Positions 62,790 through 64,000 of a DNA stretch of 64,000 bases are shown piece after piece. The notes beneath the pieces were generated by a model, which saw only the letters and a program-made list of their open reading frames with translations, did not search any database and was not told where the DNA came from. A program made the position numbers and the translations under genes. This stretch comes from Clostridium sp. Marseille-P2415 (GTDB taxonomy: Bacteria; Bacillota; Clostridia; Lachnospirales; Lachnospiraceae): assembly GCF_900155545.1 (NCBI RefSeq), contig NZ_LT732526.1:3566837-3630836 (forward strand), in the 5' to 3' direction. How positions within the stretch are numbered: position 1 is the first letter of the stretch; every line of letters begins with the position of its first letter.

Positions 62790-63308
62790 TTAGTAAATGG
62801 TATTAGTCACCACCAAATTAGAGCCGCTAATCTTAGCATATAAAGAACCAGAAGCTCCTAAAATATCCGGTAATGGGTCAGGAATTTTATAAGTCAATTT
62901 ATACGTTGCCTTAGATGATGTATAACTAAGGGAATCTGAGTTTACGGTAACCCCTATAGCGGTATACCCTTCATCATAAGCATCTGTTATTTTACCTTTT
63001 GAACTGATGTCAATTTTATAGTATGCACTTAATGGACCATATACATATATATCCCAAGTACCCTCTGACCATGGTTCTGATGAGTGTATAGACACTTTAG
63101 CCGGTTTAATACCGATAGTTATTTTATTACCTTCTGTATCAAAATATGTATAAACCTGTTCTGATTTATCTTTTAAATCAAAAACAGCTGTAGTTCCGTA
63201 TCCCTCAGATGCCGCCTCATTATCAGCTGCTAATGCTGTAAATGAAAAGCAATAAGCTAAAATTACCGTTAAAAATAAAGCAGTTAACCTTCTTGACATT
63301 CTTATCAT
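62790..63308 (-). CDS. small exported protein of unknown function
   Basis: A 172-residue protein with a Sec signal (MSRRLTALFLTVILAYCFSF, cleavage after ALAA near 28). The mature chain is a beta-rich domain: FDLKDKSEQVYTYFDTEGNK, then KPAKVSIHSSEPWSEGTWDI and TYKLTYKIPDP. The pattern fits small secreted DUF5626-like proteins, but I cannot confirm the family. GGAGG lies 9 bases before the ATG. A membrane-anchored XRE regulator is encoded 36 bases upstream on the same strand, so both may be one unit. Confidence 0.7.
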   Translation of the reverse strand: MIRMSRRLTALFLTVILAYCFSFTALAADNEAASEGYGTTAVFDLKDKSEQVYTYFDTEGNKITIGIKPAKVSIHSSEPWSEGTWDIYVYGPLSAYYKIDISSKGKITDAYDEGYTAIGVTVNSDSLSYTSSKATYKLTYKIPDPLPDILGASGSLYAKISGSNLVVTNTIY

Positions 63309-63344
63309 AGATTTTTTCCTCCTTTAAATTTTATGGGATTTATA

Positions 63345-63773
63345 CTAATTCACTATAGCCTTTATAAAATACATTAATCGCACCACAATATAGATCGCTA
63401 ATAATATAAGATTAAAATCCATTACCCAAAAAAACATATGTTTGCTTATACATATCAATACAATACTTAACAATATATCGACAACAACAAACAGTAATAC
63501 TAGATAGTTTTTTTTTCTAACTTTATTACTCTGAAAAATGTTTTCTTCTTTTTCCACATGATCTCCATCATTCTCAACTCCTAATAATTCATCTATTGAT
63601 ATCTTATATATCTCGCTAATTTTTTTTATATATGTAGCATCCGGGGTACTTTTTCCGGTTTCCCATTTAGATAATGTCTGCCTGCTAATGCCTAACTCTT
63701 TCGCTACTTCACATTGTGAAAGCGAAACTTTTTTTCGTAAAAGCAATAAATTTTTGCTAAAATTCTCATTCAT
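63345..63773 (-). CDS. XRE-family regulator with C-terminal membrane helices
   Basis: A 142-residue protein with an N-terminal HTH_3 domain (LLLLRKKVSLSQCEVAKELG, then ISRQTLSKWETGKSTPDATY) and two hydrophobic helices at the end (NYLVLLFVVVDILLSIVLIC and FFWVMDFNLILLAIYIVVRL). Such proteins anchor the DNA-binding domain at the membrane and often sense envelope state. AGGTGA lies 9-10 bases before the ATG. It is probably in one operon with the exported protein downstream. Confidence 0.85.
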   Translation of the reverse strand: MNENFSKNLLLLRKKVSLSQCEVAKELGISRQTLSKWETGKSTPDATYIKKISEIYKISIDELLGVENDGDHVEKEENIFQSNKVRKKNYLVLLFVVVDILLSIVLICISKHMFFWVMDFNLILLAIYIVVRLMYFIKAIVN

Positions 63774-63954
63774 AATTTTATCTCACCTTTTTAAGTTTGA
63801 TTAAAGTATATCATTGGCAATTGCAATGAACAAGATTCTTTTTGTTGCATAAGGTTAATATTCATTGCTATTCCTGACCCTGAAAGTAAAACAACTGTCA
63901 GAAAAAGCAGATAAGAAAATTTTAAACCATTTTAAAATTTTTCTATAAAAATAG

Positions 63955-63995
63955 CTGCTAATTTTTACATGTAAACTGCTATTTTTTACATGTAA
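63955..63995. repeat. tandem 20-mer with TTACATGTAA palindromes
   Basis: CTGCTAATTTTTACATGTAA (63955-63974) and CTGCTATTTTTTACATGTAA (63976-63995) differ at one base and are offset by 21 bases, two helical turns. Each ends in the palindrome TTACATGTAA. The array may continue past the window. It could be a regulator's operator pair for a gene beyond the edge, or iteron-like repeats. Confidence 0.7.
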
Positions 63996-64000
63996 GCCAA

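Noticed and set aside
63780-64000. Replication origin at the right edge
   Set aside because: No TTATCCACA-like DnaA boxes are present in the visible sequence; the TTACATGTAA repeats do not match them.

Overview
The window looks like a chromosomal segment of an anaerobic, moderately AT-rich Firmicute of the Lachnospiraceae type (Lacrimispora or Clostridium cluster XIVa-like). This rests on gene content and order: DUF3881 and DUF4446 proteins, AdhE and hexameric GdhA, a BirA-type operator before bioY, and an rpmH-rnpA-yidD-yidC-jag-mnmE-mnmG-rsmG-parA-parB block with parS sites, which in Firmicutes marks the origin-proximal chromosome. No taxonomic search was possible, so the genus is inference.

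Layout. 1-5100: the end of a chemoreceptor gene, a methyltransferase, an alpha/beta hydrolase, a small exported protein, and an XRE / ECF sigma / anti-sigma-like operon. 5108-7408: a SEC-C methionine aminopeptidase, then three minus-strand genes (DtxR-type regulator, small membrane ORF, MarR regulator). Each of the three has the same kind of GTATA...TATAC inverted repeat in its promoter, so they look like a small MarR regulon. 7517-18112: a GH28 remnant, then an island read rightward: an AraC/PchR-like activator, a complete Opp/Nik-type ABC importer (two permeases, two ATPases, a lipoprotein), a pair of YbtP/YbtQ-like half ABC transporters, and a shortened DtxR-like protein. I read it as a metal or metallophore transport system. 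18113-21116: a gene-free and possibly structured stretch, tRNA-Arg(CCT), a DUF3881 protein and gdhA.

21191-36556 is one uninterrupted 15.4-kb gene for a 5121-residue LPXTG-type surface protein built of Cna-B/SpaA folds. Its C-terminal third shows a higher-order duplication: a four-domain cassette present twice, with a single domain between the copies.

36791-50300: bioY with a BirA-like operator; an MBL hydrolase and SLC13 transporter operon with a divergent LysR gene that is broken; nudC; a DUF3267 membrane protein; a LacI / PTS EIIBCA / GH140-like glycoside operon; and adhE under a consensus promoter carrying a Rex-like site.

50300-64000: a type II pantothenate kinase, an HxlR regulator, DUF4446, parB-parA, three perfect parS sites around a probable pseudo-hydrolase, then the rsmG-to-rpmH housekeeping block. 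Beyond rpmH, where dnaA is often found, there are instead a PspC-like protein, a small exported protein and a membrane-anchored XRE regulator. At the right edge is a tandem 20-mer with TTACATGTAA palindromes.

Most genes are ordinary. The parts most worth attention are the giant adhesin's repeat architecture, the MarR triple-operator regulon with a probably leaderless marR and an ATT-start small gene, the transport island, and the catalytic-His-less hydrolase between parS sites.
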